The notes beneath the pieces are model-generated. The model had not been told where the DNA came from. It made no database searches and saw nothing but the letters and a program-made list of their open reading frames with translations. DNA of 64,000 nt from Gammaproteobacteria bacterium (GTDB lineage Bacteria; Pseudomonadota; Gammaproteobacteria; Pseudomonadales; Azotimanducaceae), in the NCBI GenBank assembly GCA_002690865.1, contig NZGG01000041.1:17447-81446 (forward strand), given 5' to 3'. The position numbers and the translations under genes are program-made. Below are positions 9,758 through 22,907 of the stretch, piece after piece (positions within the stretch are counted from its first letter, which is position 1; each line of letters begins with the position of its first letter).

Positions 9758-11671
9758 TTAATGGCCCGGCGATAGTTCGAGTAGCAGTTTGTTTAAACGA
9801 TGAACAAATGTTGCTGGCTCACGTAACTGGCTACCTTCAGCCAATAACGCCTGATCATAAAGTAATTTAGCTAGATCAGAGAACCGATCTTCGCTAGTTT
9901 CTCCACTCAATTTCTCTATCAGTGGATGACCGGGGTTAACTTCGAATATCCGTTTATTTTCTCCCGGAGCCTTTTGACCTGCAGCTTCCATAATTCTACG
10001 CATCTGCACTCCCATATCATCTTCAGTAATGACCAGACAAGCCGGTGAGTCCGTAAGGCGGCTGGTTGCTCTCACTTCCTCCACTTCATCTCCAAGCAAA
10101 GTAGTGATCCTTGCAATCAAATCTGCGGAATCCTTCTCCACTTTCTCCTTTTCGGCTTTCTCTTCATTATCCTCAAGATCACCCAAATCGAGTGCTCCAC
10201 GTGCAACATCCTGGAACTGATTTTCATCAAATTCCGTTAGATGGCTCATTAACCATTCATCAATACGATCATGCAGCAATAGCACTTCTATTTCTTTCTT
10301 TTTGAATACTTCAAGATGAGGGCTATTCAAGCTTGTGTGATAGTTTTCTCCTGTCACATAATAAATCTTATTTTGTCCCTCTTGCATACGTTCAACATAA
10401 GCCTTCAAAGACTGATCTTGAACTTCAGAGTCAGATTTAGTTGTAGAAAAGCGCAATAACGTTGAGATCTTCTGTTTATTTGAAAAGTCTTCGGCAACAC
10501 CTTCTTTAAGCGCTTGACCAAATTCGTCCCAAAATAGCTGATACTGTTGGACATCGTTTTTCGCTAACTTCTCAAGTACATCTAGTACTCGCTTGGTAAG
10601 GGCGGAGCGCATTGAATCGATCGCAGGATCTTTCTGCAAAATTTCTCTTGATACATTTAAGGAGAGATCGTTTGAATCTATCACACCTTTAACAAAACGG
10701 AGATACAAGGGTAAAAACTGCTCCGCCTCGTCCATTATAAATACCCGTTGCACATACAATTTTAGACCAAGAGGTGCCTCACGCTGCCATAGATCGAATG
10801 GCGCTTTAGAGGGAATATAAACCAGACTGGTATAGTCTAGTTTTCCCTCGACCTTGTTATGTGACCAAGTTAACGGATCTTGGAAATCATGGGCAATATG
10901 CTTATAGAACTCCCTATACTCCTCATCTTTGATATCACTTCTTGATCGCGTCCACATTGCCTGCGCACTGTTTACGACCTCGTCTTCCGGTTCCTTAGCT
11001 TCAGTTTCTTGATTATCTGGATCTCCCACAGCTTCTTTTTGCATTGTTACAGGCACAGGGACATGGTCCGCGTATTTCTTGACGATATTACGGAGCCTCC
11101 AACCATCTAGAAACTCTTGTTCTTCAGGTTTGATATGAAGAATTACAGAAGTGCCCACGCTTGATCGTTCAATCGTCTCTACCTCAAATTCTGCACCACC
11201 AGCCGATGACCATCGCACACTATCGTGAGATTCGGCATTGATGGAACGACTTTCAACCACCACCTTATTTGATACAATGAAGGACGAATAAAACCCAACC
11301 CCAAACTGGCCGATTAACTGCGTATCTTTCTGTTGATCGCCAGTAAGAGATTCTAAGAATTGCGCCGTTCCCGACTTAGCAATAGTACCCAAATGGGTAA
11401 TTGCGTCCTCACGCGTCATGCCAACACCCGTATCAGTAAGAGTAATCGTTTTATCTTCTTTATTCACATCGATCCGAATTCCTAGGTCTTCCTCTATAAG
11501 TTCGGGTCTTGATAGGCCTTCAAAACGTAATTTATCTATCGCATCTGATGCATTCGAGATTAGCTCTCTCAGAAATATCTCCTTATTTGAATAAAGAGAA
11601 TGTATCATCATATGCAGTAGCTGTTTTGCTTCTGATTGAAAACCCAGAGTTTCCTTGTCACTGTTGCTCAT
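9758..11671 (-). CDS. htpG: Chaperone protein HtpG (Hsp90)
   Basis: HtpG is the cytosolic bacterial Hsp90, an ATP-dependent dimeric chaperone. The GHKL ATPase motifs are intact: [15 protein letters not shown] (about 37-51), DTGVGMT (about 83) and [11 protein letters not shown] (about 123). The 637-residue length is slightly above the E. coli protein (624), with an acidic insert in the middle domain around [10 protein letters not shown]. It follows sucD by 69 bp, but a sigma-32-like promoter in that gap suggests it has its own heat-shock control. Confidence 0.97.
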   Translation of the reverse strand: MSNSDKETLGFQSEAKQLLHMMIHSLYSNKEIFLRELISNASDAIDKLRFEGLSRPELIEEDLGIRIDVNKEDKTITLTDTGVGMTREDAITHLGTIAKSGTAQFLESLTGDQQKDTQLIGQFGVGFYSSFIVSNKVVVESRSINAESHDSVRWSSAGGAEFEVETIERSSVGTSVILHIKPEEQEFLDGWRLRNIVKKYADHVPVPVTMQKEAVGDPDNQETEAKEPEDEVVNSAQAMWTRSRSDIKDEEYREFYKHIAHDFQDPLTWSHNKVEGKLDYTSLVYIPSKAPFDLWQREAPLGLKLYVQRVFIMDEAEQFLPLYLRFVKGVIDSNDLSLNVSREILQKDPAIDSMRSALTKRVLDVLEKLAKNDVQQYQLFWDEFGQALKEGVAEDFSNKQKISTLLRFSTTKSDSEVQDQSLKAYVERMQEGQNKIYYVTGENYHTSLNSPHLEVFKKKEIEVLLLHDRIDEWLMSHLTEFDENQFQDVARGALDLGDLEDNEEKAEKEKVEKDSADLIARITTLLGDEVEEVRATSRLTDSPACLVITEDDMGVQMRRIMEAAGQKAPGENKRIFEVNPGHPLIEKLSGETSEDRFSDLAKLLYDQALLAEGSQLREPATFVHRLNKLLLELSPGH

Positions 11672-11710
11672 TTTTTTATACTTTTTCCTAAACTCGCGAT
11701 TTAACTTTGC

Positions 11711-11739
11711 ATTATTGGGTCTAATTGGAAAATTTCAAC
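11711..11739 (-). promoter_or_regulatory. Candidate heat-shock (sigma-32-type) promoter of htpG
   Basis: On the minus strand, between the sucD stop and the htpG start, the sequence reads GTTGAAA, 13 bases, then CCCAATAAT. This resembles the sigma-32 consensus CTTGAAA - 13 to 17 bases - CCCATNT, with a good spacer and two mismatches in total. The distance to the htpG ATG is about 40 bases. Only pattern similarity supports it. Confidence 0.45.
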
Positions 11740-11740
11740 T

Positions 11741-12613
11741 CTACCAACCAGTCGCCTCCTGTAATGCATATCCTATTTTTGCAAGACTTTTAACAGTTTG
11801 CACACCCGCATCCTTAAGAAAGGCAAACTTATCTTCGGCCGTTCCTTTCCCTCCAGCAATAATTGCTCCGGCATGCCCCATGCGTTTACCTGGGGGAGCT
11901 GTAACACCGGCAATATAGGCGACCACTGGCTTAGTAACATATTTTTTTATGTACTCGGCAGCCTCTTCTTCTGCTGTGCCGCCTATCTCTCCAACCATAA
12001 CAATAGCTTCGGTTAAAGGATCTTTCTCAAACAGTGCAAGAATATCTATGAAATTACTTCCAGGAATTGGATCTCCGCCAATACCGACACATGTACTCTG
12101 ACCAAAGCCAAGATCGGTAGTTTGCTTCACTGCTTCATAAGTGAGCGTCCCTGACCGTGACACAATACCCACTTTCCCCGGCAGGTGGATATCCCCCGGC
12201 ATAATACCAATCTTGCACTCACCTGGAGTTATTACGCCGGGGCAGTTAGGTCCAATAAGACGTATCCCTCTCGAATCCAAGCTTGCCTTCACACTTAACA
12301 TATCGAGCGTTGGCACCCCTTCAGTAATACATACAATTAACTTAATCCCCGCCGCCGCCGCTTCAAATATGCCATCTTTAGCAAACTGTGCTGGGACATA
12401 GATAACTGAAGCATCTGCACCCGTTGCATCAACGGCTTCTCCAACAGTATCAAATACGGGCAGATCCAAATGCACTTGCCCACCCTTCCCAGGAGTAATG
12501 CCTCCCACAAGCTGAGTACCATAAGAAATCGCCTGCTCTGAATGCATTGTTCCCTGGGAACCAGTAAATCCCTGACAAATAACTTTTGTATTTTTATTAA
12601 TGAGTATGCTCAT
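11741..12613 (-). CDS. sucD: Succinyl-CoA synthetase alpha subunit
   Basis: SucD, with SucC, makes succinate and ATP or GTP from succinyl-CoA in the TCA cycle. The CoA-binding Rossmann domain begins [15 protein letters not shown], and the active-site His that is phosphorylated lies in [17 protein letters not shown] (about residue 246). The length of 290 is standard. It begins one base after the sucC stop, so translation is coupled. It is the last gene of the TCA block. Confidence 0.97.
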   Translation of the reverse strand: MSILINKNTKVICQGFTGSQGTMHSEQAISYGTQLVGGITPGKGGQVHLDLPVFDTVGEAVDATGADASVIYVPAQFAKDGIFEAAAAGIKLIVCITEGVPTLDMLSVKASLDSRGIRLIGPNCPGVITPGECKIGIMPGDIHLPGKVGIVSRSGTLTYEAVKQTTDLGFGQSTCVGIGGDPIPGSNFIDILALFEKDPLTEAIVMVGEIGGTAEEEAAEYIKKYVTKPVVAYIAGVTAPPGKRMGHAGAIIAGGKGTAEDKFAFLKDAGVQTVKSLAKIGYALQEATGW

Positions 12614-12614
12614 C

Positions 12615-13778
12615 TTATCCTTCCGCCACCCTTACTACTTGTTCTACCGCATCAGTCAAACTCATCGCTGCAATTATGTCCACATCACTATCAGCTAAGG
12701 TGGCAACGCCAAGTTCTGCGTTATTTCCCTCAAATCTCACTACCACTGGAACGTTAACTCCGACATCTTTCACCGCCCCAATGATGCCATCAGCAATAAT
12801 ATTACATTGTACGATCCCACCAAAAATGTTGATGAGAATCGCACTAACATCACTATCCGATAGAATTATTTTAAATGCCTCGCTAACCGCTTGTTTGGTG
12901 GCACCGCCGCCTACATCCAAAAAATTAGCAGGACTCCCACCATGCAGCTTAACCAGGTCCATAGTTCCCATGGCGAGCCCCGCCCCATTAACCATACACC
13001 CTATATTGCCTTCCAACGCCACATAGTTTAAACCAAATTTAGATGCCTCACTTTCGCGTTTATCCTCCTGACTAACATCACGCATTTCTGATAAAAACTT
13101 CTGACGGTAGAGGGCATTACTATCAACCGATACCTTTGCATCCAAACAATGAATATCGCCCGCTGATGTTATGACTAAAGGATTAATTTCTAATAATGCA
13201 AGGTCGCGTTCTTCAAACAATCGAGAGAGAGACATGAATATACTTCCAAACTGATTAATCTGCTTACCACTAAGACCGAGCCTAAATCCCAGTTCTCTCC
13301 CTTGGTATGGCATAGGACCTATAGCTGGATCAATAACTGCTTGCAGGATCTTTTCCGGCGTCTCTTCAGCAACTTTTTCAATCTCTACGCCCCCTTCTGT
13401 TGATGCCATAAAAATTAGTCGTCTACTTGAACGATCAATAACCGCTCCCAAATAAAGTTCTCTCGCAATATCTGTAAACTCTTCGACATAAATCTTACTA
13501 ACAGGCTGTCCTCTTTCATCTGTTTGAGCCGTAACTAAATTTGTCCCTATATAAGTTTCAGCAAACTGTCTTATCTCATCGGCCGAATTTACCAGCCTCA
13601 CACCTCCGGCTTTACCTCGACCACCCGCATGGACTTGCGCTTTTATTACCCAACGCACGCCCCCCAACTCTTTTGCCGCGGCAACGGCCTCATCGGCAGT
13701 GTCAACTGCAATACCCTTTGAGACAGGCAAGCCATACTCATTGAAAAGTTTTTTTGCCTGGTACTCATGAAGATTCAT
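12615..13778 (-). CDS. sucC: Succinyl-CoA synthetase beta subunit
   Basis: This is the ATP-grasp beta subunit of succinyl-CoA synthetase, 387 residues as usual. The N-terminus [19 protein letters not shown] and the nucleotide-binding [14 protein letters not shown] (about 46-59) are diagnostic; EINPLVIT (about 197) and the C-terminal [13 protein letters not shown] are intact. It lies 26 bp after lpdA and just before sucD. Confidence 0.97.
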   Translation of the reverse strand: MNLHEYQAKKLFNEYGLPVSKGIAVDTADEAVAAAKELGGVRWVIKAQVHAGGRGKAGGVRLVNSADEIRQFAETYIGTNLVTAQTDERGQPVSKIYVEEFTDIARELYLGAVIDRSSRRLIFMASTEGGVEIEKVAEETPEKILQAVIDPAIGPMPYQGRELGFRLGLSGKQINQFGSIFMSLSRLFEERDLALLEINPLVITSAGDIHCLDAKVSVDSNALYRQKFLSEMRDVSQEDKRESEASKFGLNYVALEGNIGCMVNGAGLAMGTMDLVKLHGGSPANFLDVGGGATKQAVSEAFKIILSDSDVSAILINIFGGIVQCNIIADGIIGAVKDVGVNVPVVVRFEGNNAELGVATLADSDVDIIAAMSLTDAVEQVVRVAEG

Positions 13779-13804
13779 AAAATTCCTTATCGATAATCAA
13801 ACAT

Positions 13805-15256
<1,452 letters not shown>

Positions 15257-16477
15257 TTATATATCAAGGAGAATCCTCGCTGGTTCTTCGAGGAAATCTT
15301 TTATTGTTACCAAGAAACGAACAGCCTCAGAACCATCTATTAATCGGTGATCATATGAAAGGGCGAGGTACATCATCGGACGAATTTCAACTTGGCCATT
15401 AACTACCACTGGTCTCTCCTGAATCTTATGCATACCCAGTATTCCAGTCTGCGGTGGATTCAGGATTGGGGTAGACATCAATGATCCGAATACGCCACCA
15501 TTTGATATAGTGAAAGTTCCTCCAGTCATCTCGTCGATTGATAGCTTACCTTCTTGCGCTTTCGTGCCAAAATCTCGCACCTGATCCTCAATTTCAGCAA
15601 GAGTTAGACTATCCGCTTCACGTATAACAGGGACTACTAAACCGCGAGGAGAGCTAACTGCCACACCAATATCCTGGTATCCATGATAGACAATATCGTT
15701 ATCATCAATCGAGGCATTTACTGAAGGGAAACGCTTTAAGGCCTCCACACTCGCTCTAACAAAGAAAGACATAAAACCAAGTCGAGTACCATTATGCGCC
15801 TTTTCAAAAGCCTCACGGTATTGGGTTCGTAAATCCATAATAGACCGCATATCCACCTCATTAAAAGTGGTAAGCATAGCTGCATTATGTTGCGCCTCCA
15901 CCAACCTTTGAGCAATGCTCGCACGAAGTCGAGTCATCGGCACTCGCCTCTCTACTCGCTCCTCCGGTACTAAATCCGTTATCGGTAACACCATCGGCCG
16001 AGAAAAAGAAGGAGGAATATCGACTAGCCCATCCTCCTGCTCAATAGCTGCGACCAGCCTTAGAATATCCTCTTTTGTTATCCTGCCCCCCTTACCAGTA
16101 CCGTTAATATCATCAACCTTAATCTTGTTCTCCTCGGCTAATTTCCTTGCGGCAGGGCTAATTAAAATTTCCTTAGAAACAGCAGGTCCCTCGATTGTTG
16201 GTTCTGGGCTGCCTTCAGAAGATTGGGAAGCCTGCACAATATCACTAGGTTCAAATTCGCCGAGAGTCTCCTCTGCCAAAACAGTCTCACCCACCTGTTT
16301 TATGATTTTTTTCATAGTGCCATTTTCTGGAGAAACTACCTCAAGAACCACCTTATCTGTTTCAATATCGACCAATACTTGGTCACGTTTTACCGTCTCC
16401 CCAACCTCAACGTGCCAGGCTGCAACCTCCCCATCAGCAATGGATTCAGGGAAAACGGGCGTCTTTATTTCAATCAT
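15257..16477 (-). CDS. sucB: 2-oxoglutarate dehydrogenase E2, dihydrolipoyl succinyltransferase
   Basis: SucB is the core of the 2-oxoglutarate dehydrogenase complex. It has one lipoyl domain (lipoylated Lys in ETDKVVLEV, about residue 43), a proline-rich linker, the peripheral-subunit-binding domain ([15 protein letters not shown] to [10 protein letters not shown], about 112-145) and the catalytic domain ending [17 protein letters not shown] with the active-site His. The length of 406 is normal. It lies 20 bp after sucA and 12 bp before lpdA. Confidence 0.97.
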   Translation of the reverse strand: MIEIKTPVFPESIADGEVAAWHVEVGETVKRDQVLVDIETDKVVLEVVSPENGTMKKIIKQVGETVLAEETLGEFEPSDIVQASQSSEGSPEPTIEGPAVSKEILISPAARKLAEENKIKVDDINGTGKGGRITKEDILRLVAAIEQEDGLVDIPPSFSRPMVLPITDLVPEERVERRVPMTRLRASIAQRLVEAQHNAAMLTTFNEVDMRSIMDLRTQYREAFEKAHNGTRLGFMSFFVRASVEALKRFPSVNASIDDNDIVYHGYQDIGVAVSSPRGLVVPVIREADSLTLAEIEDQVRDFGTKAQEGKLSIDEMTGGTFTISNGGVFGSLMSTPILNPPQTGILGMHKIQERPVVVNGQVEIRPMMYLALSYDHRLIDGSEAVRFLVTIKDFLEEPARILLDI

Positions 16478-16497
16478 CTTTCAATCCTAAACTTAGG

Positions 16498-19344
16498 CTA
16501 ATCTAAATCTTCTACGTAAAGAGCATTATGAACCAACTGCTCTTGTTGCCTCACATGCAGGGACATATACCCCGCAGCGGCAGCGGCAGATCCCTCCCTA
16601 CCGGCATAGTGCAAAAATAACGAGGGATATTTAGCATGGATTACTCGCCGAATATGATGTTGGCTGCTATACCAAGCCCCCTGATTCATCGGTTCTTCTT
16701 GACACCAGACGACCGTATTAATATTTTTATATTCAGCTAAAAGCTTTGCCAAATCGGCTTCGGGAAAAGGATATAACTGTTCAATACGCACAATCGCTAC
16801 ATTGTCTAACTGATCCTCACGCCGCTTCACCAGCAAATCGTAATATACCTTCCCACTACACAATACTATTCGGGTAATCTTATGGGGGTCATGAGCATCT
16901 GGTTCTGGCTCCACTGTCCGAAATGAACCATTGCACAGATCCTCAAGTGTTGACGTTGCTTCCTTATGACGCAACAGACTTTTTGGTGTCATAATAACAA
17001 GTGGTTTTCTAACTGGCCTTATAGCCTGTCGACGCAGTAAATGGAAAATCTGAGCTGGTGTCGTTGGCACACATACTTGAATATTATGCTCAGCAGACAG
17101 CTGCAGATAACGCTCTAGCCTAGCGGAGGAATGTTCTGGACCTTGACCCTCGTACCCATGAGGCAACATCAATGTCAAACCACATAATCTCGCCCATTTA
17201 TGCTCGCCACTTGCTATGAATTGGTCAATAACTACTTGCGCTCCATTTGCGAAATCACCAAATTGAGCTTCCCATATTACAAGTGTTCGTGGACTCGTTT
17301 GCGCATACCCATATTCGAACGCTAGCACGGCTTCCTCAGATAGGAAAGAATCGTAAATCATAAATGCTGGTTGACCTGAATCTATATGCTGCAAAGGCAC
17401 ATAAGTATCACCACTCCTCTGATCGTGATAGACAGCATGTCTATGGGAGAAAGTACCTCTTCCCACATCTTGACCTGTCAACCTAATAGGGAAACCTTCC
17501 GAAATAAGACTCGCGTAAGCCATCACCTCGGCGAAACCCCAATTCACCGACAAGGCACCGGCACCCATCTTTCGTCTATCTTCAGCAATCTTTGCAACTT
17601 GTCTGTGTAACAAAAACCCTTCGGGAACCTCATTCATACTATTTGACAATTCTTTTATACGCTTAGCTGGAATTGTTGTGTCCGCTGGAGTATTCCATGG
17701 ATGACCAAGGTACGGATTCCAATTAACGTATAGTGATGCGTCAGGTTCCTTTAAACAATCCCATGCAACTGCATTCCCAGCATCAAGTGAGTCGCGGTAT
17801 GATTCTACGCGCCGATGGTATACAGTTTCATCGATAGTGCCATCCGTGATTAACCTCTCTGAGTAAACTTCCGTCACTGTAGGATGGTTAGAAATAGTTT
17901 CATACATAATTGGTTGCGTGATCGAAGGCTCATCCCCCTCGTTATGCCCACGACGACGGTAACAGACCATATCAATGACCACATCTTTCTTAAACTCCAT
18001 GCGGTAATCTAGTGCCAATTGAGACACAAACAAAACAGCCTCAGGATCATCTCCATTAACATGAAAAACAGGGGCCTGAACCATTTTAGATATTTCACTG
18101 CAGTAACGCGTAGACCTGGCATCTTCCTGATTACTGACGGTATATCCAATTTGGTTATTGATAATGATGTGAATAGTTCCACCAGTATAAAATCCTCTTG
18201 TCTGCGACATCTGAAAGGTTTCCATTACGACACCTTGACCGGCAAAAGAAGCATCGCCATGCACATTAATCGCTAGAACTTTATTTCCCGAGTTATCCTC
18301 TCTACGATCCATGCGCGCACGAACTGAGCCCACTATTACTGGCGCAGCAATCTCCAGATGCGATGGATTGAAGCCAAGAGCCAAATGCATCTCGCCACCG
18401 GGAGTCATGAGATTAGAAGAAAAGCCTTGGTGATATTTAACATCACCAGAGCCAAAGCCAGGCTCATATCGACCCTCAAACTCATCGAATAAATCAGCTG
18501 GGTCCTTACCCATTAGGTTTACTAAAACATTGATTCGCCCGCGATGAGCCATTCCCATTACAGTCTCTTTAATACCCGCAGAACCTGCCCGATGAATTAA
18601 TTCTGCTAAACACAAAATGAAACTCTCACCTCCTTCGAGGCCAAACCGTTTTGTTCCGGGATATTTAGTTCCAAGATATTTTTCAAGCCCTTCCGCTGCT
18701 ATTAAGCGATCCAGAATCCGGCTTTTCACTCCATCACCATAGGAAAACTGAGAACGCGTGCTTTCCATTCGATGCTGAATCCAATTACTTTCCGCTTCAT
18801 CACTAATATGCATATATTCTGCCCCGATAGAGGTACAATAAGTAGCCTCAAGAGCATCAACAATATCTCGTAGAGCAGCGTCTTTCCCATCAAAGAACAG
18901 ATTCCCGGCTTGAAATTGAGTATCAAGATCAGCGTTAGAAAGATGATGGTGATTTAACTGAAGTTTTGGAACTTCTGGGGTTTCGACTAATCTCAAAGGA
19001 TCGAGGCTTGCCTTCAAGTGACCTCGACGCCGATACCCATTAATCAACTCGCTTACTGCAAACTGTTTCCTTTCGTAATCTGCGCTAATACTGCTGGCAG
19101 AAACAGGGGCCACACGTGCTTGGTTTTTTGCAAGAAGCAGAAAGTGGTTCTGGACAGTCTTATGGGAGATATCTGCTGCAAGAGACCCCTCAACCAAAGG
19201 GAGCGTATCAAAATAACTTCTCCACTGATCAGGTATGTTGGATGGATCCTCCAGATAACTTTCGTAAAGTTCTTCAACATAGGATGCGTTTCCACCAGAA
19301 ATATGCCCGGAACGCCATAGACGCGCCATAATCCCGTCTTCCAT
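16498..19344 (-). CDS. sucA: 2-oxoglutarate dehydrogenase E1
   Basis: SucA is the ThDP-dependent decarboxylase of the 2-oxoglutarate dehydrogenase complex. The N-terminal SucB-interaction helix YVEELYESYLEDPSN, the GMAHRGRINVLVNLMGK motif, the ThDP-binding GDASFAGQGVVMET and NNQIGYT, and the C-terminal YAGREGSAAAAAGYMS are all present. The length of 948 matches the family (933 in E. coli). Either the first ATG (19344) or the ATG five codons on (19329, MARLWRSG, with GACGGG before it) could be the start. A gap of 108 bp separates it from sdhB, with no obvious terminator, so sdh and suc may be one transcript. Confidence 0.96.
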   Translation of the reverse strand: MEDGIMARLWRSGHISGGNASYVEELYESYLEDPSNIPDQWRSYFDTLPLVEGSLAADISHKTVQNHFLLLAKNQARVAPVSASSISADYERKQFAVSELINGYRRRGHLKASLDPLRLVETPEVPKLQLNHHHLSNADLDTQFQAGNLFFDGKDAALRDIVDALEATYCTSIGAEYMHISDEAESNWIQHRMESTRSQFSYGDGVKSRILDRLIAAEGLEKYLGTKYPGTKRFGLEGGESFILCLAELIHRAGSAGIKETVMGMAHRGRINVLVNLMGKDPADLFDEFEGRYEPGFGSGDVKYHQGFSSNLMTPGGEMHLALGFNPSHLEIAAPVIVGSVRARMDRREDNSGNKVLAINVHGDASFAGQGVVMETFQMSQTRGFYTGGTIHIIINNQIGYTVSNQEDARSTRYCSEISKMVQAPVFHVNGDDPEAVLFVSQLALDYRMEFKKDVVIDMVCYRRRGHNEGDEPSITQPIMYETISNHPTVTEVYSERLITDGTIDETVYHRRVESYRDSLDAGNAVAWDCLKEPDASLYVNWNPYLGHPWNTPADTTIPAKRIKELSNSMNEVPEGFLLHRQVAKIAEDRRKMGAGALSVNWGFAEVMAYASLISEGFPIRLTGQDVGRGTFSHRHAVYHDQRSGDTYVPLQHIDSGQPAFMIYDSFLSEEAVLAFEYGYAQTSPRTLVIWEAQFGDFANGAQVVIDQFIASGEHKWARLCGLTLMLPHGYEGQGPEHSSARLERYLQLSAEHNIQVCVPTTPAQIFHLLRRQAIRPVRKPLVIMTPKSLLRHKEATSTLEDLCNGSFRTVEPEPDAHDPHKITRIVLCSGKVYYDLLVKRREDQLDNVAIVRIEQLYPFPEADLAKLLAEYKNINTVVWCQEEPMNQGAWYSSQHHIRRVIHAKYPSLFLHYAGREGSAAAAAGYMSLHVRQQEQLVHNALYVEDLD

Positions 19345-19452
19345 AACCTATGACCTGGATAATTCAAAATAGTAATTGTACTGACAAAAGGCCGTCACGG
19401 CACCTATTTTCATGAGGTGCCCTCAGTATTTTGGATGGTTGCTAACTCGTCG

Positions 19453-20157
19453 TTAGGCAATCCTGTTAAGCAGCATATTCCTAATGTGGCCTATCGCGCG
19501 AGTTGGGTTTAAGCCCTTTGGACATACACTCACGCAGTTCATAATTCCGCGGCAGCGAAACACACTAAATGGATCTTTAAGTTCAGAGAGACGTTCCTCT
19601 TTCGCCGTATCCCGACTATCGGCGAGAAAACGATAAGCCTGCAACAAGCCAGCAGGCCCTACAAATTTGTCGGGATTCCACCAAAAAGACGGGCATGCAG
19701 TTGAACAGCATCCACAAAGGATGCATTCATAGAGGCCGTCGAGCTTCTCACGATCTTCTGGACTTTGAAGCCGCTCTTGCTTCGGTGGTTCGTCATTATT
19801 TATCAGGTAGGGCTTTACTTTCTCGTACTGCTTGAAAAAATCACCCATATCAACGATTAAATCTCGGATAACGGGAAGCCCGGGGAGAGGCCTAATCTTT
19901 AATTTGTCGCCCTTTACAACTGTCGAGAGCGGGGTCGTACACGCCAGCCCATTCCTACCGTTCATATTGACGCCATCCGAACCACAAACACCTTCCCTAC
20001 ATGATCTTCTGTAACTCAGCGAATCATCTGATTCTTTAAGCATCGCGAGCACATCTAGAACCATTAGATCCCGGTTCTGGGGAATGTCCAAAGCAAAATC
20101 CTGCATATAGGGCTCGGAGTCTACCTCTGGATTAAAACGATATACACTGACTAACAT
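19453..20157 (-). CDS. sdhB: Succinate dehydrogenase iron-sulfur subunit
   Basis: SdhB carries electrons from the flavin of SdhA to ubiquinone through three clusters. The Cys motifs are complete: SCREGVCGSDGVNMNG with GLAC for 2Fe-2S, CILCGCCSTACP for 4Fe-4S and CRGIMNCVSVCPKGLNP for 3Fe-4S. The longest frame extends into sdhA; I placed the start at the ATG 20155-20157, which has AGGAAG just before it and lies 7 bp after the sdhA stop. This gives 234 residues (238 in E. coli). Confidence 0.97.
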   Translation of the reverse strand: MLVSVYRFNPEVDSEPYMQDFALDIPQNRDLMVLDVLAMLKESDDSLSYRRSCREGVCGSDGVNMNGRNGLACTTPLSTVVKGDKLKIRPLPGLPVIRDLIVDMGDFFKQYEKVKPYLINNDEPPKQERLQSPEDREKLDGLYECILCGCCSTACPSFWWNPDKFVGPAGLLQAYRFLADSRDTAKEERLSELKDPFSVFRCRGIMNCVSVCPKGLNPTRAIGHIRNMLLNRIA

Positions 20158-20164
20158 AATCTTC

Positions 20165-21940
20165 CTAGTACGTCCTTGCCATTGGTTCAAAAAATTCCAT
20201 CGTTTTGGGTTTGAAATTAACATCTCGTTTTCGAAGCTGCTTGGTTAAAGGATCGTAGATTGAATGTGCCAACCAATTTTCATCGTCTCTTTCCTGATAA
20301 TCATCACGAGCGTGCGCACCACGGGATTCCTTCCTGCCTTCGGCAGAAATAGCCGTAGCCTCAGCGATCTCTAACAAATTTTGCAACTCGAGTGCTTCGA
20401 AACGAGCTGTGTTAAAAACCTTACTTTTATCTGAAAGACCAGCCTCATTGATTCTGCCCCTCAACTCCGACAGTTTCATCATTCCTTCCTGCATATTTTT
20501 TTCTTTTCGGAAAACACCAAAATTTAGTTGCATACAATTCTGTAATTCTTTTTTCAAGAGCGGGACCGAATCGCTTGTGTGTGGGGCCTCATCCCACCGT
20601 GTAAGCCTCGACATCGCCAGCTCTAGATCCTCATTCGATGGCTCACTAATACTAATTCCTGAGGAAAGGACATCGGTTATATAGAGACCGGCTGCACGAC
20701 CAAATACCACTAGATCGAGCAACGAATTGCCGCCGAGACGGTTAGCGCCATGGACAGAAACACAAGCTGCTTCACCCACCGCATACAGCCCGCCCACTAT
20801 CCTCTCGCTTCCAGCTTCGTCAACCATAATAGCTTGCCCGTGGATGTTCGTTGTGAGCCCTCCCATCATGTAATGGCAAGTGGGAACAACAGGAATTGGC
20901 TCCTTCACGGGATCCACATGAGCAAATGTTTTCGATAATTCCTGAATACCAGGTAACCGGGAGTCAAGGATGTCTTTACCCAGATGGTCAAGTTTCAGCA
21001 ACACGTGATCTTTGTCTTTTCCTGCACCTCTTCCCTCCATAATCTCAAGAACCATACTTCGAGCAACAACGTCACGCCCCGCCAAATCCTTGGCGTTCGG
21101 CGCATATCTTTCCATAAATCTTTCCCCATCGCTGTTTATAAGGAAGCCTCCTTCACCGCGACAGCCTTCAGTCACCAGGGTGCCTGCTCCAGCAATACCT
21201 GTTGGATGGAATTGCCACATTTCCATATCCTGCATCTGAAATCCGGCCCTAAGGGCCATTCCGGTTCCATCCCCAGTATTACTAAGCGCGTTTGTCGTAG
21301 AGGCGTAAATACGACCGGCCCCTCCGGTGGCAATAACAGTTGCTTTCGATTTTATGTAGTGAACTTCGCCTGTTTCCATACAAATAGCTATGACGCCGGC
21401 CACATCTCCAGCTGCATTTTTCACCAAATCAACGGCAAACCATTCACTAAAAAATACAGTTCCTGCCTTAAGATTACTCTGATATAAAGTATGAAGTAAC
21501 GCATGGCCAGTGCGATCTGCGGCAGCACATGTCCGAGCAGCCTGACCTCCTTTACCAAAATTCTTCGATTGACCGCCGAAGGGACGCTGGTAAATCCGAC
21601 CGTTCTCCTTTCTGGAAAACGGCAAACCCATGTGTTCGAGCTCGTAAACTGCTTCTGGACCAACACTACACATATATTCAATAGCGTCTTGATCCCCTAT
21701 GTAGTCAGAACCCTTGACCGTATCGTACATGTGCCAACGCCAATCATCATCTGGGTCTTCGCTTGCAATAGCGCAGGTTATACCTCCTTGTGCCGAGACC
21801 GTATGAGACCGGGTGGGGAATACTTTTGATAGCACAGCTGTCTTGAAGCCAGATTGCCCAAGCTGGAGCCCCGCTCGCATCCCAGAACCGCCTCCGCCAA
21901 TGATGATTGCATCGAAATTAAGTTCGGGAATTTTTGTCAC
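20165..21940 (-). CDS. sdhA: Succinate dehydrogenase flavoprotein subunit
   Basis: SdhA oxidises succinate to fumarate with covalently bound FAD. The FAD-linked His is in [10 protein letters not shown]; the dinucleotide motif is [34 protein letters not shown] and the active-site [19 protein letters not shown] are intact. The frame is open upstream through sdhD, but the GTG at 21938-21940 overlaps the sdhD stop as GTGA and yields 591 residues (588 in E. coli), so I chose it. This is the membrane-bound quinone-linked type with sdhC and sdhD upstream. Confidence 0.96.
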   Translation of the reverse strand: MTKIPELNFDAIIIGGGGSGMRAGLQLGQSGFKTAVLSKVFPTRSHTVSAQGGITCAIASEDPDDDWRWHMYDTVKGSDYIGDQDAIEYMCSVGPEAVYELEHMGLPFSRKENGRIYQRPFGGQSKNFGKGGQAARTCAAADRTGHALLHTLYQSNLKAGTVFFSEWFAVDLVKNAAGDVAGVIAICMETGEVHYIKSKATVIATGGAGRIYASTTNALSNTGDGTGMALRAGFQMQDMEMWQFHPTGIAGAGTLVTEGCRGEGGFLINSDGERFMERYAPNAKDLAGRDVVARSMVLEIMEGRGAGKDKDHVLLKLDHLGKDILDSRLPGIQELSKTFAHVDPVKEPIPVVPTCHYMMGGLTTNIHGQAIMVDEAGSERIVGGLYAVGEAACVSVHGANRLGGNSLLDLVVFGRAAGLYITDVLSSGISISEPSNEDLELAMSRLTRWDEAPHTSDSVPLLKKELQNCMQLNFGVFRKEKNMQEGMMKLSELRGRINEAGLSDKSKVFNTARFEALELQNLLEIAEATAISAEGRKESRGAHARDDYQERDDENWLAHSIYDPLTKQLRKRDVNFKPKTMEFFEPMARTY

Positions 21941-22311
21941 GTTAGGGTCCACATAATATAAAAGCTCCAGAATGCGTAAAGAAACAGGAGCAAACCGCAA
22001 AATGCGTTGTAAGTAGCCCGCACCAAAAACGCTGAGTCACCAAACTGTCTTTTCGTAAGATAATCGGACCCTATCGTCCACATTCCCACCCAAGCATGCG
22101 CACACGTCGCTATAACAGTACTCACTGTATAAACCTGCATCCAAAAATTAGAGAAAAGTGCTTTCCATGCCTGATAGTCAACGGAATCGGCCGTTAGTAT
22201 CCAAGCGAAGAGCCAAAGCACGTACGAGGAAATTACGACCGAGGAAATCCTTTGGATGACCCAATCTATGACTCCACTAACACCCATAAGTCTAAGTTTT
22301 CCGAGGATCAT
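21937..22311 (-). CDS. sdhD: Succinate dehydrogenase membrane anchor subunit
   Basis: This is the second membrane anchor of succinate dehydrogenase, a 124-residue protein with three hydrophobic spans (about residues 23-43, 59-80 and 100-120). The heme/quinone-proximal segment [16 protein letters not shown] carries the conserved His and Asp-Tyr. The ATG at 22309-22311 overlaps the sdhC stop as ATGA, while the longer frame would begin at a TTG nine codons upstream. Its stop overlaps the sdhA GTG. Confidence 0.9.
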   Translation of the reverse strand: MILGKLRLMGVSGVIDWVIQRISSVVISSYVLWLFAWILTADSVDYQAWKALFSNFWMQVYTVSTVIATCAHAWVGMWTIGSDYLTKRQFGDSAFLVRATYNAFCGLLLFLYAFWSFYIMWTLT

Positions 22312-22697
22312 GGTAATAACCAGATCATAATGAAGCAAATGATAAGGGCTGATATAGCAAAAACTAATTTAGCTGCTAGAACACCACCTTCGAAAGTCTC
22401 ACCGAAACCGAGATCCATAATGAGATGCTTCAAACCAGCGACAAAGTGAAAAACGAGCGGCGCCATTAAACCAACGAATATAAACAAACCCAATGGCGAA
22501 CCAAGCGCCTCTCTAATGAGATTAAAGCTCTCCTCTGATTGCAAAGACTTTTGCAATGCGAATAACATGACGGATAAACCGAGAAATAATGCAACGCCAG
22601 CTATCCGATGCGAGATAGAAGAGATTGCAGTGATTGGGAAACGAAAAACTAGTAGATCCGGAATCCCGACATTGATAGGTCTTTTGTGAATTTTCAA
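22308..22697 (-). CDS. sdhC: Succinate dehydrogenase cytochrome b556 subunit
   Basis: SdhC anchors SdhAB and ligates heme b. The 129-residue protein begins KIHKRPINVG and has the signature FPITAISSISHRIAGVALF (about 20-38) and the heme-ligand His in FHFVAGLKHLIMDLG (about 83-97), with three membrane spans. The start codon is TTG at 22695-22697; no better-placed ATG or GTG exists before the conserved text. It is the promoter-proximal gene of the TCA block and faces gltA across 210 bp. Confidence 0.92.
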   Translation of the reverse strand: MKIHKRPINVGIPDLLVFRFPITAISSISHRIAGVALFLGLSVMLFALQKSLQSEESFNLIREALGSPLGLFIFVGLMAPLVFHFVAGLKHLIMDLGFGETFEGGVLAAKLVFAISALIICFIMIWLLP

Positions 22698-22907
22698 AAA
22701 ACTTCTAAAATACCGAAAAGTTACTTGGGAGGCGAATATTAGATTTTTTATTTAAAAAAAACAAACCCAAAAGGCAAACCAAGTTAATTTTAGGAGACCT
22801 TTACAAGTAACACTGCTTTTGCTTTCATGTAGCTTGTCGCTGGCACGCTTAAACCCGCGACCTAAGCCAAACATATGAAAGAGCGTGTCTGCGATGGAGC
22901 AAATTAA
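22698..22907. promoter_or_regulatory. Divergent control region of sdhC operon and gltA
   Basis: This 210-bp AT-rich interval separates the starts of sdhC (-) and gltA (+), so promoters for both must lie here or within the sdhC leader. It includes an A8 tract near 22750 and a possible hairpin-forming GTCGCTGG to CCCGCGAC stretch near 22838-22862. I cannot assign specific boxes with confidence. GGAG at about 22895 serves as the gltA ribosome-binding site. Confidence 0.5.
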
